Source: Notolepis coatsorum (Eukaryota > Chordata > Actinopteri > Aulopiformes > Paralepididae). From it: 64,000 nt of DNA. Positions 46,846 through 58,900 of this stretch are shown piece by piece. The translations under genes and the position numbers were made by a program. The notes below the pieces were generated by a model. It was not told the origin of the DNA and did not search any database. It saw nothing but the letters and a program-made list of their open reading frames with translations. Location: positions 120,687,821-120,751,820 of the forward strand of contig OZ020592.1 in NCBI GenBank assembly GCA_963971535.1. The letters are read 5' to 3'. Within the stretch, counting starts at the first letter, position 1, and each line of letters starts with the position of its first letter.

Positions 46846-47104
46846 TAGGGGTGTAACAGTACGGTACACAAAAACGAAAGGTTATTTCATAACCTAGTTA
46901 TATGAATACTGGCTGAGCATCTCTCTCTGCCAATGAGATATCCTCTTATCTCCACGCACCTAGCGTGCACGCGAAACAAACAAATGCACCCACTTGCACG
47001 TGACCAAGCCACTCCCATGTGTCTCCCTATATGACGCCGGAAATGGTCACGCTCCACCTTCCTCAGAACGATTTCCATAAGCGGAAAACCATCCAAGTGA
47101 CCTC

Positions 47105-47210
47105 AGGGCGCTAAGAGCGAGACGCTCAGCCAGTATTCATATAACTAGGTTATGAAATAACCTTTCGTTATATATCATACTTGGCTATCGCGTCTCGCTC
47201 TGCCAATGAG
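47105..47210. repeat. Internal complementary region of the DIRS element
   Basis: GCTCAGCCAGTATTCATATA through AACCTTTC is the complement of the left tip (46876-46920). GTTATATATCATACTTGGCT and onward is the complement of the right tip (50840-50883). The junction AACCTTTC|GTTATATATC therefore fixes both element ends. Confidence 0.92.
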
Positions 47211-47437
47211 ATATGGGGCAGAGCGGATGCGTGGCCCGACAAGTGTACCCCCTGAGGGCCCGTAAGCCCCAGCCAGGGAGGAGGGGAGTCCCGTCCACCC
47301 GCCCGTCCTAACGAAGGGGGGGAGGCAGTCAACTCCACCAAAGTGCGAAAAAGGGGGAACCAGGCACCCCTGAACGCACAGCACAGGCGGGACCACGTGT
47401 GACACAGCACCCCGTGGCCCACACCCGCACACTCCTG

Positions 47438-48715
47438 CTAGCCCACCAAATGGCGGGACGCAGGAGAGGTCCCAGACCTCAGAACCGCCTGGGAGACAGA
47501 ACCCCCAATCATGTCCATGAGGTAAAACTTAACGAAAGGACCCGGGGAGGACCAGGAGGCCGCAGCACAGATGTCCTCAACCGAGGCCCCTCCTAACAGG
47601 GCAGCAGAGGCCGCCACTCCACGTGCGCCCTGACACTCCCGGGGAGGACCTGTCCAGCCAACGTGTAGCAAAGGGCAATGCCCTCGCACAACCAATGTGA
47701 CAGGCTTGGACAGTGCCTTACCGGTGCGAGGGCCACCGTAACAATCAAACAGTTGATCGGAAGCCCTGATATCCTGTGTCCGACTGAGGTAAACCTCCAG
47801 TGCACGTGTAACGGATATGTACCGCGATAGTGTGACTACGGTACATAGAAGTAAAACTCACTCCCCTGAGGCATCCAGACTGAGCGCTTAGTGAGGAATT
47901 CCTTTCTTGACACAGCAGTCTGTGTTGCTGGCCCCGGTGCGGACGCCCGGGGTTCGACTCCCACTCAAGGCATGGTCGAAGTGTTAGGCAGGTACAGTGT
48001 TGTACCGGCTACACACGGACAGGACACGACAGGTGAAGGCTCGCCTCCAACTCACTAGCGTGAGGAGGCGGATGAAACGCCTGAACCACATTATCCCTGG
48101 AGCGAAAGAGCTCCGGATATTCTTTGGCACGAAGACTGGATTAGGCCTCAGAGTTGCACCGCTATCGGCCCGAATAGACAGGCACTCAGGCCGCACCGAG
48201 AGAGCACACAGCTCACCCACGCGCTTAGCGGAGGTGATGGCCAAAAGGAACGCGGTCTTAAAAGACAGCCGATCCAATGGCGCCTGCTCAAGAGGCTCAA
48301 ACGGGGCCTCCGACAACCGGCCCAGGACCAGTTGGAGGTCCCAACTCGGAGACAGAGAACGTTCCACAGGCTTGAGACGCCGAGCACCAAGCAGGAAACG
48401 TTTCACGAGAGGGTGGCTGAACAATGTTCTGCCCCCACACTCGACCATACGCCACTTCCCAGCGTAAGCCCCGGTAGTGGATGGAGAGCGCGCATTCCGG
48501 ATGGCGTTAACCACAGAAGAGTCAAGACGCATCCCCACCAGATTCACACTTTCAGCAGCCAATCCTAGAGGCTGCCCCAGAACAGGAGGCAGAACAGAGT
48601 TCTGCGTGCCTGAGAGAGGGCCCGCGGTGACCATGGAACAGGCCATGGCGGGGCCACCAAGAGCTGAATCAGGGCCGGGAACCACACAGCTGAGCCCCGG
48701 CCCGACCAAGATCAA
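47438..48715 (-). pseudogene. DIRS tyrosine recombinase, decayed
   Basis: Frame 47984-48715 has the N-terminal part (SPSTTGAYAGKWRMVECGG, KTAFLLAITSAKRVGELCAL with the Arg of the first catalytic box in KRVGEL). Frames at 47593-47805 and 47438-47695 hold the C-terminal part, ending VEDICAAASWSSPGPFVKFY, where the nucleophile Tyr is visible. At least two frame changes separate them, and the HxxR box is disrupted near 47615. In live DIRS elements this enzyme integrates a circular DNA intermediate. Confidence 0.85.
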
Positions 48716-48817
48716 GTCCCGCGCTCCTGACGTACCCGCCCCAACAGCTGAGCTATCAGGTGTATGGGGGGAATGTGTACAGAATCCCGGGTGGCCACGG
48801 AATTGGCCCCAGACCTG

Positions 48818-49351
48818 TCAGACTATGTCTGGACGTAGTCCCCACTCGTCAGGGTGAGGACCGCCCCATGACATAACATCTGCACCCACATTCTCCCTGC
48901 CGGGGATGTGGAGAGCCCTCAGGCTGCGCAGATTGAGAAACGCCCAGAGCTCGACCGCCGCCCGGTGCAGACGGGAGGAGCGTACTCCTCCCTGTCTGTC
49001 AATATACGACGCTGACGTCGTGTTGTCCGTCCTGATCAAAGCACGCTTGCCCACCACAAGGTGGCCGAGCCGTTTGAGGACCAGAAGGACTGCCTTCAAT
49101 TCCAACACATTGAATGTAGTGCAGACCGGGCAGCATGGTCTTGCCAGCTGCCCCCTACTGCGTTGGCCCGACACATCCCCCCCCCATCCCGTGAGGGAGG
49201 AGTCAGTGAAGACCATGACGTGTGACAGCCTGCTGCCCACGGGGACCCCGCTGGTGAGGGCCCCAGGCCCTCCCCGGAGGACGAGGTCCCCCAGTACTGA
49301 CATGGGAACCTTCAGCCGCTTCCACTTGTCTCTCACCGGACCCATTTCCAT
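48818..49351 (-). pseudogene. DIRS RNase H domain, open frame fragment
   Basis: A 177-residue frame with the RNase H pattern: VFTDSSLTGWGGDV (first Asp), TTFNVLELKAVLLVLKRL (Glu), ALIRTDNTTSASYIDRQGGV (second Asp), and the ending HIPGRENVGADVMSWGG. It belongs with the RT fragment just upstream, as DIRS elements encode RT and RNase H in one polyprotein. The frame is open but isolated from the RT by frameshift. Confidence 0.85.
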
Positions 49352-49841
49352 ACTGGAAAAACCACCTCTGTATTCTCCTCATGAAGAGGAGGCCAAGAGG
49401 GACCACAGAGTGAGCAGATGCCATCATACCGAGCAGGCGCATCACGGACAGTGCCGTAACCGTCCTAGGACGGAACCTCCCGAGCGCGCCGAGAACATTC
49501 ACTCGCCGCCGCTCTGAGAGGGATGCCGATATAGACCTTGAGCTTAGAAATAAGCCCAAGTACTCCACCCGTTGACTGGGAAGAGGAGTACTTTACTTCC
49601 AGTCTACAGCAAAACCCAAGCTGGTGAGGAATTCCACCACCTGCCTGGTATGAGACCTGGCGATCTTCTCTGACCGGCCGAGGACCAGAACGTTGTCCAG
49701 ACAATTTTTGACAGAAAAAACAGCAAATTGAGCAATGTTGCCAGTCGCTGCAAAATTCTGTACCGCGGCGGTATAGGCTTCACCAGCCCACCAGACACCT
49801 GCCGGGCCGACTCGCTTCATGGCGTTGACCGGGCGGGACAC
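49203..49841 (-). pseudogene. DIRS reverse transcriptase, C-terminal remnants
   Basis: Two frames: 49593-49841 (NVLVLGRSEKIARSHTRQVV, EFLTSLGFAVDWK) and 49203-49568 (MEYLGLFLSS, MRLLGMMASAHSVVPLGLLF). These are the end of the palm and the connection region of DIRS RT. The catalytic motif region upstream is decayed, and 49850-50690 holds no recognisable coding sequence apart from a reversed LINE tail at about 50000-50145. Confidence 0.8.
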
Positions 49842-49999
49842 CGTTCCACCATGTCAGGGCATAGGACTGATGCCACCTGCTTCACTAAGCACGGAACACC
49901 AGTGGTGGCTGCAGACCAAAGTCTACTACTAGTGAAGCACTGCCTCACTAGTAGGCATGCAACAACCTCCACTGCAGTGTGCACCCATGAAGGGATAAA

Positions 50000-50145
50000 A
50001 TTAATGAATGAACGAAAACTCTATTAACATATTGCAGAATGGGGTAGCCCAATACACACAAATGTTAAGGGGATGCAGACCAGAGAAAACGCTAGTCCTG
50101 TCCACATCAGGGACCCCCATTTTCAATTCATAGATTCACAAAAAG
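50000..50145 (-). mobile_element. LINE 3' tail nested in DIRS
   Basis: Reverse-strand tail of the 27737-29511 family: ATATTGCAGAATGGGGTAGC, GGGGATGCAGACCAGAGAAA and GACCCCCATTTTCAATTCAT, with GAATGAATGAAC in place of the usual TCAA run. Confidence 0.75.
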
Positions 50146-51299
50146 CACACCTTCCCTGAGCCTCAGCCCATCCACCCATGTAAATGGTAAACAAGCCCCT
50201 GTTAAAGCCCCAACATTAGACACCGATTGACCGTCAGCATGAATGGTTAAGAGGAGGGAAGACAGTAAAGACAGCCCTCGGCGGGGAACAAGAGGAACGG
50301 CGCCCCAACATTGTAGCATTAGCATTAGCTGCGTGCGCTAGGATACTTGGAAAACATCCAAAAGAGAGTCATGTTTTCCCAAATATCCCGCCCCCCCGCG
50401 CCAATACATCACTCGGTCGTCTCACGAGACAAAGAGCAGTATTACCCATGCTAGTATCAATGCCTGATAGCGCAGGCCCTACCTGTGCACGACTTAGCTC
50501 GACTGCTAACCGTTGTGTGACGTCCCTCGGTCCGCTGTCACGAGACGAGGAAAACCCAGGACAGGCCTGTTGCGCTGTTAGGATGTGCCGAGAAGGTTCC
50601 GGGGGCTGGTGAACTTCTGGCGAATACCCAACATTGTGTAATTTCTCCCTACGTTTTCATAACAACTAGTTCACGGAGTGCACTGCTACTTCCGCGTTGG
50701 AAACGAAATGAGGAAGGTGGAGCGTGACCATTTACGGCGTCATATAGGGAGACGCATGGGAGTGGCTTTGTGGTCACGTGCAAGTGGGTGCATTTGTTTG
50801 TTTCGCGTGCACGCTAGGTGCGTGGAGATAAGAGGATATCTCATTGGCAGAGCGAGACGCGATAGCCAAGTATGATATATAACCACGGTACGGTACGTAC
50901 CTCGGTTTTGAAGTCAAGGTTTGGTACGGGTTTTTGGTACAGTGGGGGAAAGTTTGGCTTTCCATGTTCCACTCAGGGGTGATGTAGTGTGCAGTAACTA
51001 ATTGTACTGCTGTCAACGAATATTCTATATTGAAATTAATAATCTACTTGTAATTTTTTTTTTATAATAATAATTATATTAGATCGTGAAAAAAACAGCC
51101 CCCGGTGGGCGGTCGATAGTGGTTAACATACCGTTGTATTCGTTCGGTACACTACACAGCCATTCATTACAGAAAGTTCACTTTCTACATGAACTAGTTC
51201 AGTTCACAGTTCACAATTTTTTAAATGAACTAGTTCAGTTCATAATTCAAAATGTTTAACTAAAGTTCATGGTTTCAAAAATGAACAAATTTATAGTTT

Positions 51300-52095
51300 C
51301 AAATTTCTTTTTTTATATTTTTTTTTATTTTAATTTTTTAAGATTTTTCACGTACATTACAAAAACACACATTGGGACAAGGGGGAGGGGGTTCCTCCAG
51401 TTCATCTATTCTATGCCATCATCCACACCATAAGCAAGCAAAAACAAAACAAAAAGAAAAACAAGCAAAAAGGAAAGCAAACCAAGACAGGCACTGTACA
51501 GTATTGCACTTGCCTCGAGCCCATTCACATGTAGGCATACATATATATATTTTTTTCTAGTAATCTAATAGTGGGGCCCACACCTCCTGAAAGGAAGCGT
51601 TGTTGCCTCTATGCATTGCATGCATTGAGTCTTTCATGGGGTAGCACACCGAAGATCTCTCTATACCACATTTGTATAGATGGAGGCTTATCCTTAATTC
51701 AGTTTATCAGAATGCATTTCTGGGCTGAAAGTAGAAGTGTATCAAATAGTTTGAATTGTAAGGGTGTCAAATGAATTTCCTTTGATGGGAGTCCCAGTAA
51801 GAAAGCTCCCGGATACTTCTTTATTTTCACCTTGAAAATGTCGCTTAACTCACGTGCCACTTGGCCCCAGAACCTGGATAAACACTTACATTCCCAAAAG
51901 TAGTGATAGTAGGTACCCAGATCTGTTTGACATTTCGAACATAAAGAAGATATTGAACGGTCCATTTTGTTAGTTCTTTTTTCAATACGTTGCTGCGAGC
52001 TATTATTTGTAAAAATTATTGAACCACAGACAGCAATCGGAATACTGGCATTTCCATAACGCGTTGCTGCCGCCCATTCAGTCCACACTAGTAGC
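51300..52095 (-). mobile_element. L1-Tx1-type LINE 3' fragment, second family
   Basis: A minus-strand frame at 51699-52088 encodes the ORF2 C-terminus: NKMDRSISSLCSKCQTDLGT followed by YYHYFWECKCLSRFWGQVAR. The 3' UTR runs to an A-rich tail near 51300. The same region of the protein is preserved as in 15304-16590, but from a different subfamily. Confidence 0.8.
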
Positions 52096-53000
52096 AGCTG
52101 CAGCTTTCATCTCTACAGTATATTTTCAAAAACATGAGAAAAAACTTTGCTTGAATTGTCTTTATTATGAAAACAAAAACAGGGCGTTTGCTTATTCTCA
52201 ATGTGCCATTTAAGGTTTGCTGTCGACGTCGTCGATGTACGGACTTGCTTCTTCAAACCGGGTGGACAAAGTTTACAGACGTTAGATTTTTTTCCGTCTG
52301 AGTCAGTACTGACTAACGTTAAACTCTTTTAAATGCTCATACGCCGACGTCATAGAGGTAGAGTCTGACTCTGAGCGAGTGCTGCTGCTGCTGCAGCTCT
52401 CGGCTTCTGCTCGCCGATTCCGCTGTTCCACTGTTTGTTGTGATGAGTCTGATGTGTAGCCAGGGGGTGACAGGCGCGTTGCCAGATTGGGTGGTTTTCC
52501 CGCATTATTTTTAAGCCTGTTTACGGTGTGTTTTAACTGGGTTTTCGGCTGAATTCATATGAAATCTGGCACACCTTTGAACGCCGTTATAATAGAGTGC
52601 TGAGAATGAACGCACTTTTGAACGCCGTTATACAGCGCTGAGAATGAACGCGTTCTCAATTACGTTCATTTAGTGGATATACAGTACGTTCAGTTCACGT
52701 GCGCCCAAAATACGAACGCGTTCAGGTACATCACTGGGTACGGTACACACTGAAACGGTTCGGTACGGATACGTGTACCTTTACACCCCTAACACGCATG
52801 CATTTATTTATTTGAAAGATTTCATCTCTGCGCTTGACCCATCCCATCATCAAGTTTTAAAGTGCATTGCAAAACTGTCTATGTTTCTGGGGCACAGAAG
52901 CTAAAAGCAGATTCTCCTAATTCAGTGCGAACTCTGGGAACCTTAAGTGTAAAAGTCAATCGACCAGAGTGAGCGTGAGAAGACCCAGAGTTCTCCAGTC

Positions 53001-53171
<171 letters not shown>

Positions 53172-53284
53172 GGGGTGAATATGATTAGTGTGATTTGGGT
53201 GTGAAGGAACGCATATCTCAGAGATTCCCTGCTCTTTGGCCCATACTGTATTTATCACACTTGTAAGATTAGGAGCACTGATCT

Positions 53285-53402
53285 AGGATCAGTGCTGAGA
53301 TCACATGACCACGTACACCTCGCCGTGACCTATGAGCCGGCCTGATCCGAGATCACATGACCACGTACACCTCACCGTGACCTATGAGCCGGCCTGATCC
53401 TA
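53285..53402. repeat. Tandem duplication of about 55 bp
   Basis: GAGATCACATGACCACGTAC ... GAGCCGGCCTGATCC occurs twice head to tail, differing at one base (CTCGCC or CTCACC). Confidence 0.9.
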
Positions 53403-53409
53403 ATAAAAA

Positions 53410-53525
53410 TGTTTAACCCTTTAAAAGGGTTAACCCTTTGTCGTGTGGCAGTGAAAGGGTTAACCTTCTGTATTGTTGCCGAGAAAGGGTTAACCATTTG
53501 GTAGTTTGGCAGTGAAAGGGTTTTT
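53410..53525 (-). repeat. Three contiguous TTAACCC units (uninterrupted array)
   Basis: Reverse complement reads three units in a row: CCCTTTCACTGCCAAACTAC ending CCAAATGG, then TTAACCCTTTCTCGGCAACA ending ATACAGAAGG, then TTAACCCTTTCACTGCCACA ending CGACAAAGG. The same three unit types appear at 22760, 27702 and 29512, where a DIRS element and a LINE separate them. Confidence 0.85.
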
Positions 53526-53553
53526 TCTGACCCAGGACGTTGCCATTACGAGG

Positions 53554-53586
<33 letters not shown>

Positions 53587-53636
53587 CAACACTACTGTGT
53601 GCAGCTTTGTTACAGTAGTCGTACCGATGGAGGAGA

Positions 53637-54985
53637 GCAGAAGTGTGTCCTCTTCTATCCATCCCGGTTCTACGCTCCAGAAGTGTGTCCTCTTCCATCC
53701 ATCCCGGTTCTACGCTCCAGAAGTGTGTCCTCTTCTATCCATCCCGGTTCTACGCTACAGAAGTGTGTCCTCTTCCATCCATCCCGGTTCTACGCTCCAG
53801 AAGTGTGTCCTCTTCCATCCATCCCGGTTCTACGCTCCAGAAGTGTGTCCTCTTCTATCCATCCTGGTTCTACGCTCCAGAAGTGTCTCTTCTATCCATC
53901 CTGGTTCTACGCTCCAGAAGTGTCTCTTCTATCCATCCTGGTTCTACGCTCCAGAAGTGTCCTCTTCTATCCATCCCGGTTCTACGCTCCAGAAGTGTCT
54001 CTTCCATCCATCCTGGTTCTACGCTCCAGAAGTGTCCTCTTCTATCCATCCCGGTTCTACGCTCCAGAAGTGTGTCCTCTTCTATCCATCCCGGTTCTAC
54101 GCTCCAGAAGTGTGTCCTCTTCTATCCATCCTGGTTCTACGCTCCAGAAGTGTCTCTTCTATCCATCCTGGTTCTACGCTCCAGAAGTGTGTCCTCTTCC
54201 ATCCATCCCGGTTCTACGCTCCAGAAGTGTGTCCTCTTCTATCCATCCCGGTTCTACGCTCCAGAAGTGTCTCTTCTATCCATCCTGGTTCTACGCTCCA
54301 GAAGTGTGTCCTCTTCTATCCATCCTGGTTCTACGCTCCAGAAGTGTGTCCTCTTCTATCCATCCTGGTTCTACGCTCCAGAAGTGTGTCCTCTTCTATC
54401 CATCCTGGTTCTACGCTCCAGAAGTGTGTCCTCTTCTATCCATCCCGGTTCTACGCTCCAGAAGTGTCTCTTCTATCCATCCCGGTTCTACGCTCCAGAA
54501 GTGTCTCTTCTATCCATCCTGGTTCTACGCTCCAGAAGTGTCCTCTTCCATCTATCCTGGTTCTACGCTCCAGAAGTGTCTCTTCTATCCATCCCGGTTC
54601 TATGCTCCAGAAGTGTGTCCTCTTCTATCCATCCTGGTTCTACGCTCCAGAAGTGTGTCCTCTTCTATCCATCCCGGTTCTACACTCCAGAAGTGTCTCT
54701 TCCATCCATCCTGGTTCTACGCTCCAGAATTGTGTCCTCTTCTATCCATCCCGGTTCTACGCTCCAGAAGTGTGTCCTCTTCTATCCATCCCGGTTCTAC
54801 GCTCCAGAAGTGTGTCCTCTTCTATCCATCCCGGTTCTACGCTCCAGAAGTGTCTCTTCTATCCATCCCGGTTCTACGCTCCAGAAGTGTCTCTTCTATC
54901 CATCCCGGTTCTACGCTCCAGAAGTGTGTCCTCTTCTATCCATCCCGGTTCTACGCTACAGAAGTGTCCTCTTCCATCCATCCCG
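53637..54985. repeat. 34-40 bp minisatellite (TCCATCCCGGTTCTACGCTC)
   Basis: About 36 units. Two length classes come from the presence or absence of GTCC/TC within GAAGTGTGTCCTCTTC. All three + frames stay open for more than 450 codons because the unit lacks stops. I treat these as artefacts (see findings for a weak AOPEP resemblance). Confidence 0.95.
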
Positions 54986-55302
54986 GATCCGCACGCGCAT
55001 TCCTTAGCCTCGTGACCCCTGACCCCTGCGGACGTGACTGGACCCTGGAGGGAACGTGCCGGACCGGACACTGTTAGCACCGTTAGCACGCGGGGAAGAT
55101 CAAACATCTGCTAGCACTTGTCAGCTGACACACAGTGTGTATGTGTGTGTGTCTCTCTTCCTGCGGGAGTGGGTATACATGAGTGTCTTCCTGCTGGTGT
55201 GTGTACTTGTATCCGTGCGTGCCTTCCAACAATATTAGCACATTACCAGGAAGCAATGGGAGCGGTTTGGTGCTTCAGTGATTTCATGAGTCTTTTGAAA
55301 TA

Positions 55303-55994
55303 AACTGCTCTGCTCTGTTCTGCTCTGTTCTGCTCTGCTCTGCTCTGCTCTGCTCTGTTCTGTTCTGCTCTGCTCTGCTCTGTTCTGCTCTGTTCTGCTC
55401 TGCTCTGCTCTGTTCTGTTCTGTTCTGCTCTGCTCTGCTCTGTTCTGCTCTGTTCTGCTCTGCTCTGCTCTGTTCTGTTCTGCTCTGCTCTGCTCTGCTC
55501 TGTTCTGCTCTGCTCTGCTCTGCTCTGTTCTGCTCTGTTCTGCTCTGCTCTGCTCTGCTCTGCTCTGTTCTGCTCTGCTCTGTTCTGCTCTGCTCTGCTC
55601 TGCTCTGCTCTGTTCTGCTCTGTTCTGCTCTGCTCTGCTCTGCTCTGTTCTGCTCTGCTCTGCTCTGCTCTGTTCTGCTCTGTTCTGCTCTGTTCTGCTC
55701 TGCTCTGCTCTGCTCTGTTCTGCTCTGCTCTGCTCTGCTCTGTTCTGCTCTGCTCTGCTCTGCTCTGTTCTGTTCTGCTCTGCTCTGCTCTGCTCTGTTC
55801 TGCTCTGCTCTGTTCTGCTCTGTTCTGTTCTGTTCTGCTCTGTTCTGCTCTGATCTGCTCTGCTCTGCTCTGTTCTGCTCTGCTCTGCTCTGTTCTGCTC
55901 TGTTTTGTTCTGCTCTGTTCTGTTCTGCTTTATTCTGTTCTGTTCTGTTCTGCTCTGCTCTGCTCTGCTCTGTTCTGCTCTGCTCTGTTCTGCT
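55303..55994. repeat. TCTGY pentanucleotide array, left part
   Basis: Tandem TCTGC/TCTGT pentamers with rare variants. Interrupted by the Rex1 LINE and continuing at 59428. Confidence 0.98.
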
Positions 55995-58900
55995 CAAGTT
56001 TCTTCAAGTTTCTTTAATAGTTGTCATACAGAAGTACAGAATACTTTTATACAAAATGCTTCTTACTGTTACGCTCCAGAGACTGTGCAAGACAAGATAA
56101 GTATGAAATAAAATAACATAGTATAGCATGTAAATTAGAAGTAAAAAAAATGAGGTCACAGTGTTCAGTATAGACATATGTACAATGTTCGATGCAGAGT
56201 AGACGTAACTGAGTTACCATATAATATACAATACTGTGTAGTGTACTAATATACAATACTATATAGTGCAAGGCAGAAATAGGATGAGGTGCAATTTAGG
56301 TACAATTTACAGTAAGTGTACGAGTTGTAGTGCAAATCCTTTATCAATAAATATAAAGTGTGTTTGTGTGATCTAACGTGTGGAGAGTGGGTGCTGCAGT
56401 GTGTTGTTTGTTTAAGTGAGTGTGTGGGTGTGTGTGCTGTGTGCATTTGATGGTTGTTGCATAGTGTTTATTGTTCGTTTAGCAGCCTGATGGCCTGGGG
56501 ATAGAAGCTTCTTCTGAGTCTTTCTGTGCTCGCCTTAAGACTCCAGTATCGCTTGCCTGACCGCAGCAGTTCAAAGAGGCAGTTGTTCGGGTGGCTCGAG
56601 TCCTTAATAATTCTCTTAGCCTTCCCCTTGCACCGCTTGTTGTAAATGTTCTGGAGGGTGGGAAGCCCCCCTCCAATTGTGCGTTCGGCTGAACGTGTCA
56701 CTCTTTGTAGTCTGCTACGGTCTTGTGCAGTGCTATTCCCAAACCAGGAGGTGATGTTGCCAGTCAGGATGCTCTCTATTGTACATGAGTAGAAGTTCCT
56801 AAGGATCTTCTGACTGACTTGGAACTTCCTTAGGCGCCTGAGGAAGTAGAGGCGTTGTCGTGCCTTCTTCACAACACTGTCAATGTGTGTGGTCCATGTC
56901 AAATCCTCGGATATGTGGGCTCCGAGGTACTTGAAACTGTTCACTCTCTCAACCGGTCCCCCGTCGATGCTGAGGGGGCTGTAGTCCTTGACCCCCGACC
57001 TCCTGAAGTCCACAATCATCTCTTTTGTTTTGCTGACGTTCAGGGAGAGGCAGTTCTCCTGACACCACTGTGACAGGTTCTCTACCTCTTCCAGGTAGGC
57101 CCTTTCGTCGTTGGCAGAGATCAGGCCCACCACTACTGTGTCATCAGCAAATTTGATGATGGTGTTGTTGTTCCGCTGTGCTACGCAGTCATGTGTGTAC
57201 AGGGAGTAGAGGAGGGGGCTCAGAACACAGCCCTGGGGGGCCCCTATGTTGAGCGTGATGGATGAGGAGGTGCAGTTGCCTGCTCTTACCACCTGGGGTC
57301 TGCCCATCAGGAAGTCCAAGACCCACTGGCAGAGGTCATAGTTCAAGCCCAGGTCCCTGAGCTTGGCTATGAGTTTGGAGGGGACTATGGTATTGAATGC
57401 TGAGCTGTAGTCGATGAACAGCATTCTCACATAGTTCCCCTGCCTCTTGTCCAGGTGTGATGCTGCTGTGTGCAGCACATGGGCTATGGCGTCCTCCGTG
57501 GACCTGTTGGGGCGATATGCAAATTGCAGAGGGTCCAGGTTGATGGGGAGGGAGGAACAGATGTAGCCCTTCACTAGCTTCTCAAAGCACTTCATGGCTA
57601 TGGAGGTGAGGGCTACAGGGCGGTAGTCGTTGAGGCAAGCGGGCGTAGATTTTTTGGGTACAGGGATGATGGTGGACTTCTTCAGACAGGTGGGGATGAC
57701 AGCCTGTTCCAAGGACAGGTTGAAGATGTCAGTGAATACCGGGGCCAGTTGGTCGGCACAGACTTTTAGGACGCGGCCGGGGATGCCGTCCGGTCCTGCT
57801 GCCTTCCTGATATTCACTTTTTTAAAGATCCGTCTCACCTCATGCTCTGTTACCCTGAACACTGAGTCTCCATCAGCAGACCCCCCCCCCCCCATTGCCG
57901 TGGTTTGTAGGCTGGTGTTTTTATTCACAGCCTCAAACCTCGCATAGAAGGAATTGAGATCATTTGCTAAGGAGATGTCATTGTTCAGTTTGAGGGAGGT
58001 GCCTTTGTAATCTGTCATTGTTCTGAGGCCCTGCCACATGCCTCTAGAGTCAGCCTGTTCGAACTGAAGTTCAACTTTATCCCTGTAACGCCGTTTTGCC
58101 TCTTTTACTGCTCTCCTGACGTTGTATCTTGCCATCTTGTGTTCTTCCATGTTGCCTGTCTCCAGCCCGGTGTTGTATGCTGATGTGCGCACTTTCAGAG
58201 CCTCACGGACGGATTTGTCTACCCAGGGCTTTTGATTTGGGTAGATTTTTATTGTGGTGGAGGGGATTGTTTCTTCTACCAGAGTACAGACATAGTCAAG
58301 CACCGTTTCAGTGTATTCGTTAATATTGGCTGTGTTATCACGGAATACACTCCAGTCTGTGCATTCAAGTGCAGCTTGGAGTGACTCCTCTGACGTCACG
58401 GCCCAACGCTTAACCTCTCGCGAGACCACCGGCGTTCGCTTGAGACTTTGTTTGTACTTTGGCAAAAGAAAGATGGCGGCGTGGTCCGATTTACCGAATG
58501 GACTAAGAGCCTGTGACTTATACCCATTCTTAAATTGCGAGTATACATGGTCTAATATGTTCTCGCCTCTGGTGGGACAGGTCACATGCTGATAGAAATT
58601 CTGCAACACCTTTTTAAGACGCGCGCTGTTGAAATCACCCAGAACCAAAATGGCAGCGTCAACATTAGCTGTCTGGAGTTTGTTTACCTCGTCGTGAAGT
58701 TTTGAAAGTGCGACCCCAGTGTTCGCGTGTGGTGGAATGTACACTCCGATGATGGACGTTAACTCTCTTGGGAGGAAGAAGGGTCGACATTTTATCGTGA
58801 TAAACTCCAGGTCTGGGGAGCAGTGGTTAGACAGTTCCTTTGCGTTGCCTACATCACACCACTCCTTGTTTATCATGAAGGCAATGCCGCCTCCTTTCTT

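Larger units (their letters stand above)
46876..50883 (-). mobile_element. DIRS-type retrotransposon, structurally complete, decayed
   Basis: Left repeat 46876-47090 and right repeat 50690-50883 are inverted copies (GCCAATGAGATATCCTCTTA, GTGCACGCGAAACAAACAAA) with different tips. An internal complementary region lies at 47105-47210. Coding order on the minus strand is reverse transcriptase, RNase H, then tyrosine recombinase. Insertion left no target duplication: the host hAT reads ACAAAAAC|CACGGTACGG across it, as in the intact copy at 35690-35882. Every coding part has stops or frameshifts. Confidence 0.92.
46846..52791. mobile_element. hAT-type DNA transposon hosting a DIRS element
   Basis: Termini TAGGGGTGTAA face each other (right end TTACACCCCTA). 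The 8-bp duplications are ACACACAT (46838-46845) and ACACGCAT (52792-52799), 7 of 8 identical. The own sequence is GGTACGGTAC-rich near both ends. Inside are the DIRS element (46876-50883) and, near 51170-52740, AACTAGTTCAGTTCA- and GAACGCGTTC-rich sequence that resembles another, left-truncated hAT-like element around a LINE remnant. Confidence 0.85.

Noticed and set aside
53506..55077. Three overlapping + frames of 454-523 codons
   Set aside because: All three frames are open because the minisatellite unit contains no stop. No domain is present and no start context is convincing.
55005..55077. GRDWTLEG peptide resembling the AOPEP catalytic-region GARDWTEEW
   Set aside because: Only a few residues match, with no HExxH motif or flanking similarity. 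Most likely chance.
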